In this document: positions 9,052 through 18,371 of the stretch, one piece after another
How the letters are laid out: each line of letters starts with the position of its first letter
Position numbering within the stretch: the stretch's first letter is position 1
Source: Microbacterium sp. cf332
GTDB taxonomy: Bacteria > Actinomycetota > Actinomycetes > Actinomycetales > Microbacteriaceae
DNA length: 64,000 nt
Assembly: GCF_900102175.1 (NCBI RefSeq)
Contig: NZ_FNKN01000002.1
Span: forward strand, 558,001-622,000
Direction: 5' to 3'
The notes under the pieces: generated by a model
Told to the model about the DNA's origin: nothing
The model's input: only the letters and a program-made list of their open reading frames with translations
The model's database searches: none
Position numbers and translations under genes: made by a program

Positions 9052-10100
9052 AGCCCCGCCATCCGACCCCGCCGCACGAGCGCGATGAAGAACGGTGCCC
9101 CGACCGCCGCGACCACGATGCCGACCTGCAGCTCTCCCGGTCGCGCGACGATCCGGGCGACGACGTCCGCCGCGACGAGGAGGACGGCGGCGGTCGGCGC
9201 TGCGAAGAGCAGGATCCACCGGTAGTCCGGGCCCGCGATGCTGCGCACGGTGTGGGGCACGATCAGGCCGACGAAGGCGATGGGACCCGCGACCGCCGTG
9301 GCGCCGGCTGCGAGCACGACCAGTGCGATCGCCAGAAGCAGGCGCGCGCGGTTCACCCGCAGGCCGAGGGCCGCGGCGGTCTCATCGCCGAGGGCGAAGA
9401 GGTTCAGCGTCCGAGCCGACGCCAGCGCGACGGCGGCCGCGACGATCAGGACCGGCAGCACCGGAACGAGCACGTCGAGACCACGCCCGGCCAGGGCGCC
9501 GACCTGCCAGAAGCGCATGGCGTCGAGCGCCTCACGGCTGACGATGAGCACCGCCGACACGAGCGAGAACAGCGCCGCGGACACGGCCGCTCCCGCGAGG
9601 GCCAGCTTGCCCGGGGTGGCCCCGTCGCGACCTCGCGACGACAGCACCCAGACGATGGCGGCGGCCATCGCCGCGCCGACGATCGCGAACCAGAGATACG
9701 AGCTCGGCCCGGTCGCACCGAAGACCGTGATGGCTGCGACGACCGCGAGGGCGGCGCCCTGGTTGACGCCGAGGATGCCGGGGTCGGCGAGCGGGTTCCG
9801 GGTCACCCCCTGGGCGAGGGTGCCCGACAGTCCGAGCGCCGCGCCGACGATGATGCCGACGATCGTGCGTGGCAAACGTTTCTGGATGATCGCGATGTGC
9901 TCGGGATCGGCGGGATCGTAGGCCGTGAGCGCGTGCCAGACGGTGCCGAGGGGGATGTCGGACGTGCCGATCGCGAGGCTCGCGACCACGACGCCCGTGA
10001 GCGCGAGCGCGATCGCTGCCCCTGCCCAGACGCGCCGACGGGGCAGCGACCGCGGCGAGCGGCCACTGCCCCGGGGAAGCGCGAGGGTGTCAGCCGACAC
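9048..10100 (-). CDS. FecCD-family iron-siderophore permease (first)
   Basis: A 350-residue FecCD permease. Family motifs visible are GLSGTLAQGVTRNPLADPG and GPIAFVGLIVPHTVRSIAG, both standard for iron-chelate permeases. The start is GTG at 10100, inside the end of the solute-binding protein gene (11-bp overlap). Its stop overlaps the second permease start by 4 bp. About nine hydrophobic segments are evident. It is part of the operon controlled by the iron box at 11191. Confidence 0.94.
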   Translation of the reverse strand: MSADTLALPRGSGRSPRSLPRRRVWAGAAIALALTGVVVASLAIGTSDIPLGTVWHALTAYDPADPEHIAIIQKRLPRTIVGIIVGAALGLSGTLAQGVTRNPLADPGILGVNQGAALAVVAAITVFGATGPSSYLWFAIVGAAMAAAIVWVLSSRGRDGATPGKLALAGAAVSAALFSLVSAVLIVSREALDAMRFWQVGALAGRGLDVLVPVLPVLIVAAAVALASARTLNLFALGDETAAALGLRVNRARLLLAIALVVLAAGATAVAGPIAFVGLIVPHTVRSIAGPDYRWILLFAAPTAAVLLVAADVVARIVARPGELQVGIVVAAVGAPFFIALVRRGRMAGL

Positions 10101-11142
10101 GCTCGGCGACGGCGGCGAGCTGCGGGACGTACTGGTCCAGCATCCACGGGATCGACAGCACCGTGGGCGCGCTCGAGGCCATGACGAACGACTCGCCGAC
10201 GATCGGGGCGAAGCGGTCCTCCTTCACCTGCGGCATGGCGGCAACGAGCGGGTCGGCGACGAAGGCGTCGACGTCTGACTGTGTGCCGAAGTAGGCCACG
10301 AGCACGTCGGACTCGAGGGCGTTCAGGTTCTCGAAGCCGAGCTGGTAGAAGTAGCTGTCGTCGTCGGGGGCAAGCGTCTCGACCGAGGGGGCGACCGTCA
10401 TGCCCAGCTGGGTGAGCAGCTGTACGCGCGGGTCGTCATCGCGGAAGACGTTGAAGATCTCGGGCTGGTTGTTCGCTCCGTAGGCGAACGATGTGTCTGC
10501 GAGCGCCGGATACTGCGCCGCGAGGTCGGCGATGTCGGCGTCGACCTGGGCGACCAGGTCGGCGGCCGCGTCCGTCAGGCCCAGCGCCTGGCCGACGATC
10601 GCGGTCTGGTCCTCCCACGAGGTCGCCCAGCGCTGGTCGGGGTAGGCGACGACGGGGGCCACCTTGCTGAGCGCGTCGTACTGCTCCTGCGTCAGCCCCG
10701 AGTAGGGCGCGAGGATGACGTCGGGGCGGGCTTCGACGAACTCTTCGATGTTCGGCTCGCCCGTGTCGCCGCCCGTCAGGAGCGTGGGGGTCTCGCCGCC
10801 GAGGTCCTCGATCGCATCGGTATCCCACGGGAGCACGCCGTCGACGCCGCCGTAGGCGAAGGCGGGCATGGCGACCGGGACGACGCCGAGAGCGAGCACC
10901 GCGTCCTGCGCCGACCAGCCCCATGTCGCGATGCGCTCGGGCTTCTCGGGGATCACCGCGTCGCCCAGGGCGGACGTGATCGTGACGGGGAAGCCGGCAG
11001 CACCGGCGCCGTTCGCGGCGGGGTCCGTGCTCGCGTTCTCGGCCGCGGGCGCGGAGCAGGCGACGAGGCTGGCGCCGGTGACGAGGAGGGCAGTGATGAC
11101 CGCGGCGGCGCGGCCCCCGGGACGGGAGAGAGCAGTGTGCAT
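10090..11142 (-). CDS. Iron-siderophore substrate-binding lipoprotein
   Basis: A 350-residue periplasmic-binding-protein-type (FepB/FhuD-like) lipoprotein. The signal peptide ends LVAC, giving Cys29. The family features ERIATWGWSAQDAVLALGVVP, EFVEARPDVILAPYSGLTQ and the C-terminal SIPWMLDQYVPQLAAV segment are evident (each seen directly). AGGA lies about 6 bp ahead of the ATG at 11142. It is the first gene of a four-gene importer operon. An iron box lies about 50 bp upstream, so expression should rise on iron starvation. The siderophore itself is not predictable, and no siderophore synthesis gene is visible nearby. Confidence 0.95.
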   Translation of the reverse strand: MHTALSRPGGRAAAVITALLVTGASLVACSAPAAENASTDPAANGAGAAGFPVTITSALGDAVIPEKPERIATWGWSAQDAVLALGVVPVAMPAFAYGGVDGVLPWDTDAIEDLGGETPTLLTGGDTGEPNIEEFVEARPDVILAPYSGLTQEQYDALSKVAPVVAYPDQRWATSWEDQTAIVGQALGLTDAAADLVAQVDADIADLAAQYPALADTSFAYGANNQPEIFNVFRDDDPRVQLLTQLGMTVAPSVETLAPDDDSYFYQLGFENLNALESDVLVAYFGTQSDVDAFVADPLVAAMPQVKEDRFAPIVGESFVMASSAPTVLSIPWMLDQYVPQLAAVAERVG

Positions 11143-11190
11143 GGAGATCCTGGCTGAAGAGGGCTGTCTGACCGGCGACCCGGTCGGACG

Positions 11191-11209
11191 TTAGGTTACC
11201 CTAACCAGC
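11191..11209 (-). promoter_or_regulatory. IdeR/DtxR-type iron box
   Basis: The sequence TTAGGTTACCCTAACC (11191-11206) matches the mycobacterial/corynebacterial iron-box consensus TTAGGTTAGSCTAACCTAA at about 15 of 19 positions, with both inner half-sites intact. It lies 49 bp upstream of the siderophore-binding protein start. Its first bases are also the TAA stop codon of the FAD/NAD(P)-binding protein gene, so the operator overlaps the end of the preceding operon. Function is inferred from consensus and position. Confidence 0.8.
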
Positions 11210-13080
11210 GGCACGGCTGCGTCGAGAACCGCATCGACGATGGCGCCGGCGGTGCGATCCGTCTGGCGGATCGAGAGCGCGTTCGATCCCGGGCGGGTGA
11301 AGGCGCCGCTCTCCGGCAGCGATGTGAAAGGCCCGAGCGCGAAGACGGATGCCGTCGGCACGCCGTCCGCCGTCAGCACGCGGCCGTCGGCGTCGGTCAG
11401 CACCCGTGCTTCCGAGCCCTGCTGCTGGGCGAGCGCACGCAGCACGGGGTTCTCGCTGAGAGCGGCGCCGGGTCCCGGCAGCCAGGCGTCGACGAGGCTG
11501 CGGGCGACCGTCTCCCCCGGAACCCGGCGGCTCGAGGCGACGAAACCGCGCTCCGGGTCGACGCTCACGTCGGTCTCGGGTCCGAGGAAGCGGACGACCC
11601 CGGCATCCGCGAGGGCGAGGAGTTCCTCGAGCCGATGCGCGGGCGGGCCGCTCGCGACGTAGCTGAAGAAGGTGTGCCACCGGCCCGGCAGCGACTGCGA
11701 GCGCGAGCGCTCGTTCCACCGGGCCGCGGGGATCTCGGCAAGCGCGAGGAACGACAGCAACGCCGCAAGGAAGACGCCCTGCGCGGCGCTGCGCTCCGGG
11801 GTCGTCCGCAGATGCAGGTCGGTGACGATGTGGGCGCGCACCCGCTCGTGCGCGTCGTCGCGGTCGGCGAAGGCCGCAGCGGCCAGCGGGCGGTCGAGCG
11901 AGCCGACGTCGAACCGGTCGAGCGGGTCGGGCACCGTCGCCGCGATCGCCTCGAGAAGGGCCGGATCGTCCCACGCGTGCGACTGCAGCACGGTGCGGAA
12001 CGTCGGCCAGTCGCCCACGACGCGGTCGGGGTGGCCCGTGAACAGCTCGCGGTAGTGGCCGTGTAGCAGCTCGCCCGCGATGAGCGGCCACACGTCGGCC
12101 TCGAAGTCGATGAGACGCGGGCGGGCCGCCAGCTCGGCGATCGCCGCGGGCGTCAGCACCTCGCGCTGGGGCGCGTCGCCCTGTATCGCCGACGACACCT
12201 TGGAACGGTAGGGCACGCCCCGGCGCGACCCGAGATGCAGGCGGGGCTCGCGCCCGGATGCGACGTAGCGCAGCACGCCGTCGTCGTCGACGAAGCGTCC
12301 GCCGCGGCCCTGCGTCAGCAGCACGACGAGGTCGACCGCGGCCAGCCCCATGCCGCGCACGATGACGTCATCGCCCGCGCCGAGCTGCGAGAGGTCGGCG
12401 TCGGCCGTGAAGGCGGGAGGCACGTAGTGCAGCCGCTCGCTGCGCGCCGCGTCGATGAGCGCCGCGGTGGCGGCATCCGGTTCGCGACCGGTGTGACCCA
12501 GCGCGAACACCACGCCGTCGGTCTCGAGCTCGAGGCCGCTCACCAGGGTGACGCGATTCTCCGGGCTCACGCTCGCGACCGTGTCGCGACGCCAGCGCAC
12601 CGTGACCCCGCTGGGTGCCTCGGCGACCGTACGCCGGTAGAACCACTCCAGGTAGTAGCTGTGCAGGCGGCGGGTGGGGAAGCTGTCGCCGCGCAGCCCG
12701 CGCGCCTCGGCCGCGGCCACCTCGTCGTCGATCTCGATGCCTCGACCGGTCGCGGCCAGCTCGCCGCTGCGCCAGAGCTCGGCCCACTCGATGAGCGACG
12801 GGCCCGGACGGATCGGACCGTCGATGGTGCAGCTGTCGTCGGTGAAGACCGTCACGTCGCGCGCCATCGAGTTGAGCTTCAGCAGCGGTGACTGCGCCCG
12901 CCGCCAGATGCGGCCAGCACCCGGAGGATGCGGGTCGATCAGCTCGACGTGCAGGCGCGGTGCGCCGACCGAGCGGGCGTCCGCCGTGCCCGCGGCGACG
13001 CCGAACCGCGCGATGATCCGCTCGAGGAGCATGATCGCGCGCGGGCCGGCGCCGACGAAGACGAGCCGGTGGACGCTCAC
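11191..13080 (-). CDS. FAD/NAD(P)-binding oxidoreductase (FAD_NAD_binding_9 type)
   Basis: A 629-residue soluble flavoprotein. The N-terminal Rossmann motif GAGPRAIMLLERI follows directly after the GTG start at 13080. The sequences LIDPHPPGAGRIWRR, SPLLKLNSMARDVTVF and VFALGHTGREPD are characteristic of the large FAD/NAD(P)-binding family often found beside flavin-dependent monooxygenases. It probably oxidises a small molecule or supplies reducing power, but no substrate can be named. It lies 13 bp after the 13094-14416 monooxygenase and closes that operon. Its stop codon falls inside the iron box of the next operon. Confidence 0.85.
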   Translation of the reverse strand: MSVHRLVFVGAGPRAIMLLERIIARFGVAAGTADARSVGAPRLHVELIDPHPPGAGRIWRRAQSPLLKLNSMARDVTVFTDDSCTIDGPIRPGPSLIEWAELWRSGELAATGRGIEIDDEVAAAEARGLRGDSFPTRRLHSYYLEWFYRRTVAEAPSGVTVRWRRDTVASVSPENRVTLVSGLELETDGVVFALGHTGREPDAATAALIDAARSERLHYVPPAFTADADLSQLGAGDDVIVRGMGLAAVDLVVLLTQGRGGRFVDDDGVLRYVASGREPRLHLGSRRGVPYRSKVSSAIQGDAPQREVLTPAAIAELAARPRLIDFEADVWPLIAGELLHGHYRELFTGHPDRVVGDWPTFRTVLQSHAWDDPALLEAIAATVPDPLDRFDVGSLDRPLAAAAFADRDDAHERVRAHIVTDLHLRTTPERSAAQGVFLAALLSFLALAEIPAARWNERSRSQSLPGRWHTFFSYVASGPPAHRLEELLALADAGVVRFLGPETDVSVDPERGFVASSRRVPGETVARSLVDAWLPGPGAALSENPVLRALAQQQGSEARVLTDADGRVLTADGVPTASVFALGPFTSLPESGAFTRPGSNALSIRQTDRTAGAIVDAVLDAAVPLVRVT

Positions 13081-13093
13081 GCGAACCGCCGCG

Positions 13094-14416
13094 TCATCGC
13101 ACGGGCGCAGCGGCCGGAACCGCGGCCGGCAGCCCGAGCAGATCGCGCAGGGTCGCGCCGTCGTCGTACGAGTCGCGGTACGACCCACGCTCCTGCAGCA
13201 GGGGGACGACGCGGGTGGCGAACTCGTCGAGCCCGTTCGGCGTCAGGTGGCCGACGACGGTGAAGCCGTCGGTCGCCCGCTCCTGCACGTAGCGGTCGAT
13301 CTCGCCCGCGATGTGCTCGGGCGTGCCCACGAACGTGTGCTTCGCCGTCAGCCGGATGACGAGCTCGCGCACGCTCAGGCCCTCGGTCTCGGACAGCTCG
13401 CGCAGCGTCGCGATGCGTGCCTGCACCGCCTTGTGGCGGTTGGCCCAGCCGCGAGCCGTCTCCGACCCGGTGTCGGGCTCGACGTCGGGCAGCGGACCGT
13501 CGGGGTCGTAGCCGCTTAGGTCGCGGCCCCACACCTGCTCGAGGTACGTGAGCGCCTGCTCCGGCCGCACCTGCTGCAGAGCGATCTCGCGCGACCGCTC
13601 GCGCGCCTCGGCATCCGTGTCGCCGATGACGAACGTCGCGGCGGGCAGGATCTTCAGCGAGTCCTCGTCGCGACCCCACGCGGCCAGACGGCCCTTGACG
13701 TCGTCGTAGAACACGCGCGCCGCATCGAAGTCCTGATGAAGCGAGAAGATGACCTCGGCGTGCTCGGCCCCGAAGTCGCGACCGTCGGCGGAGTCGCCGG
13801 CCTGCACGATCACGGGGCGCGCCTGCGGCGACCGCGGCACATCGAACAGGGCGTCGACGTCGAACTGCGGGCCGGAGTGCCGGATGCGGCGGGGCAGCGC
13901 CTCGCCCTCGTCCCACGAGTCCCAGAGCTTCTTCGACAGCGCGGCGAACTCCTTCGCGCGCTCGTAGCGGTCGGCGTGGTCGAGGAACCCGCCGCGACGG
14001 AAGTTCGCGCCGTGGAAGGCGTCGGAGCTCGTCACGGCGTTCCATCCGGCGCGGCCGCCCGACAGGTGGTCGAGCGAGGCGAGCTGACGGGCGAGCTCGT
14101 ACGGCTCGTTGAACGTCGTGCTCAGGGTGCCGACGAGACCGACGTGGTCGGTGACCGCGGTGAGCGCCGCCAGGATCGCGAGGGTGTTGGGTCGGCCGAG
14201 CACGTCGAGCTCGTGCACGCGGCCCTTGTGCTCGCGCAGCCGCAGTCCCTCGGCGAGGAAGACGTAGTCGAAGAAGCCGCGCTCGGCGGTGCGGGCGAAG
14301 TACTCGAAGGCCGCGAATTCGATCTGGCTGCCCGAGGTGGGGTCGGTCCAGACGGTCGTGCTGTTGACGCCGGGGAAGTGCGCGGCGAGATGGATCTGGC
14401 GGGGCGAACGGCTCAC
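13094..14416 (-). CDS. LLM-class flavin-dependent monooxygenase, NtaA/SnaA/DszA group
   Basis: A 440-residue luciferase-like monooxygenase using reduced FMN. The start is GTG at 14416, overlapping the previous stop as GTGA. The N-terminus IHLAAHFPGVNSTTVW and the diagnostic SGGRAGWNAVTS segment place it with nitrilotriacetate, EDTA, pristinamycin IIA and dibenzothiophene-sulfone monooxygenases. Such enzymes oxidise C-N or C-S bonds of bulky substrates. It is followed by the FAD/NAD(P)-binding gene and preceded by a second luciferase-like gene. Degradation of an organic chelate or sulfur compound is plausible but inferred. Confidence 0.9.
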   Translation of the reverse strand: MSRSPRQIHLAAHFPGVNSTTVWTDPTSGSQIEFAAFEYFARTAERGFFDYVFLAEGLRLREHKGRVHELDVLGRPNTLAILAALTAVTDHVGLVGTLSTTFNEPYELARQLASLDHLSGGRAGWNAVTSSDAFHGANFRRGGFLDHADRYERAKEFAALSKKLWDSWDEGEALPRRIRHSGPQFDVDALFDVPRSPQARPVIVQAGDSADGRDFGAEHAEVIFSLHQDFDAARVFYDDVKGRLAAWGRDEDSLKILPAATFVIGDTDAEARERSREIALQQVRPEQALTYLEQVWGRDLSGYDPDGPLPDVEPDTGSETARGWANRHKAVQARIATLRELSETEGLSVRELVIRLTAKHTFVGTPEHIAGEIDRYVQERATDGFTVVGHLTPNGLDEFATRVVPLLQERGSYRDSYDDGATLRDLLGLPAAVPAAAPVR

Positions 14417-15603
14417 AGGGCGACCTTCTCTCGTGCCGGAACGGAGTCTTGGGTGGGGGCGGCGTACCTGCTCGCAGGACGCGGCAGGCCGAGTCGGCCG
14501 CGCAGGGTGGCGGCGTCGTCGTCGCGGAGCACGCGGGTCGCGCGCAGCAGCGGGGCGAGGCGCTCGGCGATCGCGACGACGTCGTCGGGCTGGCGCGCGG
14601 GCCGCAGTCGCACGCCGTCGACGCCGGTCTCCGCGAGGGCGCGGATGTGCTCGGCGACCTCCGTGGCCGTGCCCGCGACGACGCGCGCATCGGAGCGGAA
14701 CTCGGCTCCGGCGAGGTCGTCGAGCCGCGCGAGCGCGTCGCGTGCGGCGGGCGATGTCTCCTCGATCAGCACGATCACGTCGGCGAACACACGCAGTCGC
14801 TCGGGAGAGCGGCGCAGCTCGGCGGCGGCGCCGTCGAGCTCGGCGAGGATCCCGGTGGCCGCGGCCTCGTCGTGGGGCGTGACGAATACTACGTCGGCGT
14901 GCTCGGCAGCCAGTCGGAACGGCACCGTCTGATGCGCGAGCACCGAGATGATCGGGCGCCCCTGGGGCGACCGGGGCACGATCGACGCGCCGGTGATCGA
15001 GAAGAACTCGCCCGCGAAGTCGATGTTGTGGATGCGGTCGGCGTCGACGAACCGGCCGCTCGCGGCATCGCGGATGATCGCGTCGTCCTGCCACGAGTCC
15101 CAGAGGCGTCCGATCGCGTCGGCGACCTCGCCGGCCTCGCGGAACCCGGTCTCGAGGTCGATCTCGTCGCGCCGGCCGAAGTTCGCCCGCTCGGCGGCCG
15201 AACCGCCGACGACGAGGCGCACGCCCGCGCGGCCTCGGCTGGCGAAGTCGAGCGTCTGGATGCCGGTGGCCAGGTGGAACGGCTCGGTGTGCGTCGTCGT
15301 GACCGTCGGGATCAGGCCGATCCGGTGGGTGATCGGCGCGAGAGCTGAGGCCAGCAGCACCGCGTCCACGCGCCCGTGCAGACGCCGCGGGTCGGGGTCG
15401 TCGGCGTTCTCGGAGCGATCGGTCAGGGTGAGCGCGTCTTCGATGGTCGCGAAAGCGACGCCCGCCCGGTCGAGGACGCGCACCTGGTCGGCCCAGTGAC
15501 GCGGTGTGGTGAGCGTGCTCGGCGAGAGACCCGCGGCGCGCCACGCGGCGGGGTGCCAGCCGGCCCGCTCGAGGGCGACGGCGAGATGGATGCGGTGAGA
15601 CAT
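14413..15603 (-). CDS. LLM-class flavin-dependent oxidoreductase
   Basis: A 396-residue luciferase-like protein, starting at the ATG at 15603 (MSHRIHLAVALERAGWHP). The open frame extends 16 codons further to a GTG at 15651, but the family start fits 15603. Segments such as LASALAPITHRIGLIPTVTT and RGRAGVRLVVGGSA are typical of bacterial luciferase-like TIM barrels. It is related to but shorter than its downstream partner. A GTGA overlap couples the two, suggesting that they act on one pathway. First gene of a three-gene operon. Confidence 0.88.
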   Translation of the reverse strand: MSHRIHLAVALERAGWHPAAWRAAGLSPSTLTTPRHWADQVRVLDRAGVAFATIEDALTLTDRSENADDPDPRRLHGRVDAVLLASALAPITHRIGLIPTVTTTHTEPFHLATGIQTLDFASRGRAGVRLVVGGSAAERANFGRRDEIDLETGFREAGEVADAIGRLWDSWQDDAIIRDAASGRFVDADRIHNIDFAGEFFSITGASIVPRSPQGRPIISVLAHQTVPFRLAAEHADVVFVTPHDEAAATGILAELDGAAAELRRSPERLRVFADVIVLIEETSPAARDALARLDDLAGAEFRSDARVVAGTATEVAEHIRALAETGVDGVRLRPARQPDDVVAIAERLAPLLRATRVLRDDDAATLRGRLGLPRPASRYAAPTQDSVPAREKVAL

Positions 15604-15695
15604 GTGCCCACTGTCGACCTCACCCCGGGCACCGCCAAGGCCGCGCGTCATCCGGCGACACCTGTCGTAACCGGAGTTCGCGGCGGGAGCCCGGG

Positions 15696-16259
15696 TCAGG
15701 CGCTGCGGAGCCGATATCGCGTCGCCACGGCCCCGGACCGGAACGCCGTGCGGTCCACGGGGTCGAGTTCGATCTGCCGGTCCAGGCCCGCGAGCAGGGT
15801 CGGTCCGCGCCCCGCGACGACCGGTTGCACGAGGAACTCGAACTCGTCGATCAGCCCCCGGTTCGCCAGGGCCGTGGGCAGCGCCACGCCGCCCACCCAG
15901 AGCCCGGCACCCGGTTCGGCCTTCAGTGCCCGAACGGCCGTCTCCAGGTCACCCGAGAGGAGCTCGGCATTCCAGTCGGGGTCGCTGAGGGTCGACGACA
16001 CGACGTACTTCCGGGCACCGTCGATCGCTTCGGCGAACCGGATCTCCGCCTCGTCCATCCACGCGGGCCACCCGCCCGATGCCGGGCGTCGCCAGGCGGC
16101 CGCCATCATCTCGTACGTCACCCGGCCGAGCAGCAGCGCGTCGACCCCGGCCATCTGAGTCGTCCAGAAGTCCATCGACTCCTCGTCGGGCGGCAGTCCC
16201 GCTTCGTGGTGGCAGCAGCCGTCGAGCGTCACGTTGATCGAGTAACGGAGAGGTCTCAT
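15696..16259 (-). CDS. Dihydrofolate reductase family protein (RibD C-terminal type)
   Basis: A 187-residue cytoplasmic protein of the RibD_C/DHFR-like fold, starting MRPLRYSINVTLDG. The family pattern is clear: the ALLLGRVTYEMMAAAW motif, KYVVSSTLSDPDWNAEL, and LWVGGVALPTALANRGLIDE. These proteins bind NADPH, but most outside riboflavin or folate synthesis have unknown substrates. It sits 16 bp after the 16276-17295 oxidoreductase and is probably co-transcribed with it. Confidence 0.9.
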   Translation of the reverse strand: MRPLRYSINVTLDGCCHHEAGLPPDEESMDFWTTQMAGVDALLLGRVTYEMMAAAWRRPASGGWPAWMDEAEIRFAEAIDGARKYVVSSTLSDPDWNAELLSGDLETAVRALKAEPGAGLWVGGVALPTALANRGLIDEFEFLVQPVVAGRGPTLLAGLDRQIELDPVDRTAFRSGAVATRYRLRSA

Positions 16260-16275
16260 GCCTCATCCTGTCTAC

Positions 16276-17295
16276 TCACACCTTCGCGGTCCAGCCCAGT
16301 GCCGGGCCGAGGTTCGTCGCGAGCTCGCGCACGATGTGCCGCTGGTCCTCGGCGCTGAACGAGAAGGGCAGCTCGAGCAACAGGTCGTCGACAGCGGTGA
16401 ACGCCGGATCGTTCGCGATCGTGTCGACGATCTCGGCGGTCGAGCCGATGATGTCGCGGGCGATCAGGGTGCGGCCCGGTCCCTGCGGCGCGAGCGTGCG
16501 AGGCGTCCGCGTCTCGACGTAAGCGGCGAAGCGCTCGCGCTGCTCGGGAGTGGCGTTGTCGGTCGGCAGGATGACGTGGCCTTTCCCGACCGTCGCGGCG
16601 TCGCCGAGCGGATGCCGCGACCGGAAGAGGTCGATCTGCTGCCGCTGCACGTCGGAGAAGACCTCCGAGTCCTCTGCGGTGGAGATGTTGCTGACGAGCA
16701 GGTTGAGTCCCGCCGAACCGGCCCACTCCGCCGAGCGCAACGATCCGCCGCCGTACCAGAGGCGCGACGCGAGGCCGGGGCTGTGCGGCTCGACGCGATC
16801 GGAGGAGAGCTCGGTGACGCCGCCGAGCCCGATCTCGCGCTCGCGATCGACGGCGTCGCCGCGGATGAACCCGAGGATGCGCTCGATGCGGCGGTAGGTG
16901 ACGTCCTCGTCGCGCCAGCGCTCGCCGAGCACGCGATCGGCGACGTCGTCGGGGAGCCGCGGCGCCCCGACGCTCAGCCCCGGCTGCAGGCGGCCACCCG
17001 AGAGCAGGTCGGCCGTGGCGAGGTCTTCGGCCAGACGGAGGGGCGACTCGAACACCGTCGGGATCACGGCGACGCCGAGATCGATGCGCCGCGTGCGCTG
17101 CGCGGCCGCGGCGAGGAACACGGCCGACGACGGCACGCCGTACTGCAGGTGCCGCGTCCGGATCCACCCGCCGTCGAGGCCCAGCTCCTCGCCGTACGAG
17201 AACAGCTGCAACGCCTCCTCGAGACCCGTCGCCGGGTCGTCCCGGCGGAACGGCACGATGTGGAGGAACCCGAGTTTGCGCAGTCGACCGGTCAC
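16276..17295 (-). CDS. LLM-class flavin-dependent oxidoreductase
   Basis: A 339-residue luciferase-like monooxygenase, starting at the GTG at 17295 (MTGRLRKLGFLHIVPF). The barrel motifs GVAVIPTVFESPLRLAEDLATADLLSGGRL (seen in short pieces such as RLAEDLATADLLSGGR) and SAEWAGSAGLNLLVSNI are clear. It is a different subgroup from the two at 13094-15603. It reads into the RibD-like gene after 16 bp. Substrate unknown. Confidence 0.88.
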   Translation of the reverse strand: MTGRLRKLGFLHIVPFRRDDPATGLEEALQLFSYGEELGLDGGWIRTRHLQYGVPSSAVFLAAAAQRTRRIDLGVAVIPTVFESPLRLAEDLATADLLSGGRLQPGLSVGAPRLPDDVADRVLGERWRDEDVTYRRIERILGFIRGDAVDREREIGLGGVTELSSDRVEPHSPGLASRLWYGGGSLRSAEWAGSAGLNLLVSNISTAEDSEVFSDVQRQQIDLFRSRHPLGDAATVGKGHVILPTDNATPEQRERFAAYVETRTPRTLAPQGPGRTLIARDIIGSTAEIVDTIANDPAFTAVDDLLLELPFSFSAEDQRHIVRELATNLGPALGWTAKV

Positions 17296-17381
17296 GACAT
17301 CACGCTAGCCATGCCGAGTGTGCCCGCGGCTCGTGAGCGTTCACATGCCGACACAGTCGCGCGGCACGTCGCGTGTCCACC

Positions 17382-18371
17382 TCATGCCCGCGACTCGGCG
17401 ACCGGAACGACGATCGGCAGCTCGCGGACGGGCACGAGCACGATGTCCTGCACCTTCCAGTCCAGCTCGACGCAGCCGTCGCGCGCCGCCTCCAGCTCGT
17501 CGAGGCTCGGCATCCGTCCGTCGCGCGGCACGACGAACGACTCGACGTGGAACACATGGCCCTCGTCGCGGACGCGGCTGCCCGCCGCCGACACCCACGG
17601 CAGACCCGCGAGATACGCGTCGATCTCGCCCGCGAGAGGATGCGGCTCGGCGTCGTCGAAGGTCGTCGCCCGCGCATCCATGAGGTCCACGATCGCGGCC
17701 CGCAGGTTCTTCAGGCCGTCGCGCAGGATGCCCGCCGCGATGAAGAGCGCCGCCGCCGCGTCGAGCCACCACAGGCCGAGACCGATGCCGGTGACGCCGA
17801 CGATCGAGCCGACCGCGGTCATCCAGTCGGCCTTGTTCATGTCGGCATCCGCGTAGAGCACCTTGTTGTGCAGCTCGCGCGCCAGCTTCAGCTTCGCGCG
17901 CCCGAGGAGGACGGGTGGCACGGCCGTCATCGCCATGACGCCGATCATGAGCCACCCGAGCCAGATCGAGGCGCCGAACAGCTCGACAGTCCCGATCGTC
18001 GGGTGCTCGCCGCTCAGCAGCCCGATGCCCGACTCGACGATCAGGTACGTGCCCATCGTGGTCAGGGCCACGGCCGCGACCAGGTGGCCGACCCCGACCG
18101 AGCGGTGATAGCCGTACGGATGCGTGAGCGTCGGCCGTCGGCGGTTGACCCGGATCGCGATGAGGAACGCCAGCGGCGGGATGAACGACAGCAGATCCTC
18201 GATCCACGCCGCCTTCATCGCCTGCGAGTTGCCGAGCACGAGGAAGACCAGCGTCACGGTGACCGCCAGGAACGCGATCGTGATCCACTCGAGCCGCACC
18301 GCCCGTCGCAGCGCCTCGACCTGGCGTTCCGGCAGCGTCGTCTGCCCGAACCGCACCTCCGACCGGTTCAC
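17382..18371 (-). CDS. Cation diffusion facilitator (CDF) family transporter
   Basis: A 329-residue CDF protein with about six membrane segments and a cytoplasmic C-terminal domain. The GTG at 18371 overlaps the stop of the lipoprotein gene upstream as GTGA. The HPYGYHRSVGVGH stretch and the second metal motif around LYADADMNKADW are typical of CDF metal/proton antiporters. The first site (AAWIEDLLS) departs from the classic HxxxD zinc site. Metal specificity (Zn, Mn, Fe or other) is therefore uncertain. Expected to export divalent cations. Confidence 0.88.
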   Translation of the reverse strand: MNRSEVRFGQTTLPERQVEALRRAVRLEWITIAFLAVTVTLVFLVLGNSQAMKAAWIEDLLSFIPPLAFLIAIRVNRRRPTLTHPYGYHRSVGVGHLVAAVALTTMGTYLIVESGIGLLSGEHPTIGTVELFGASIWLGWLMIGVMAMTAVPPVLLGRAKLKLARELHNKVLYADADMNKADWMTAVGSIVGVTGIGLGLWWLDAAAALFIAAGILRDGLKNLRAAIVDLMDARATTFDDAEPHPLAGEIDAYLAGLPWVSAAGSRVRDEGHVFHVESFVVPRDGRMPSLDELEAARDGCVELDWKVQDIVLVPVRELPIVVPVAESRA

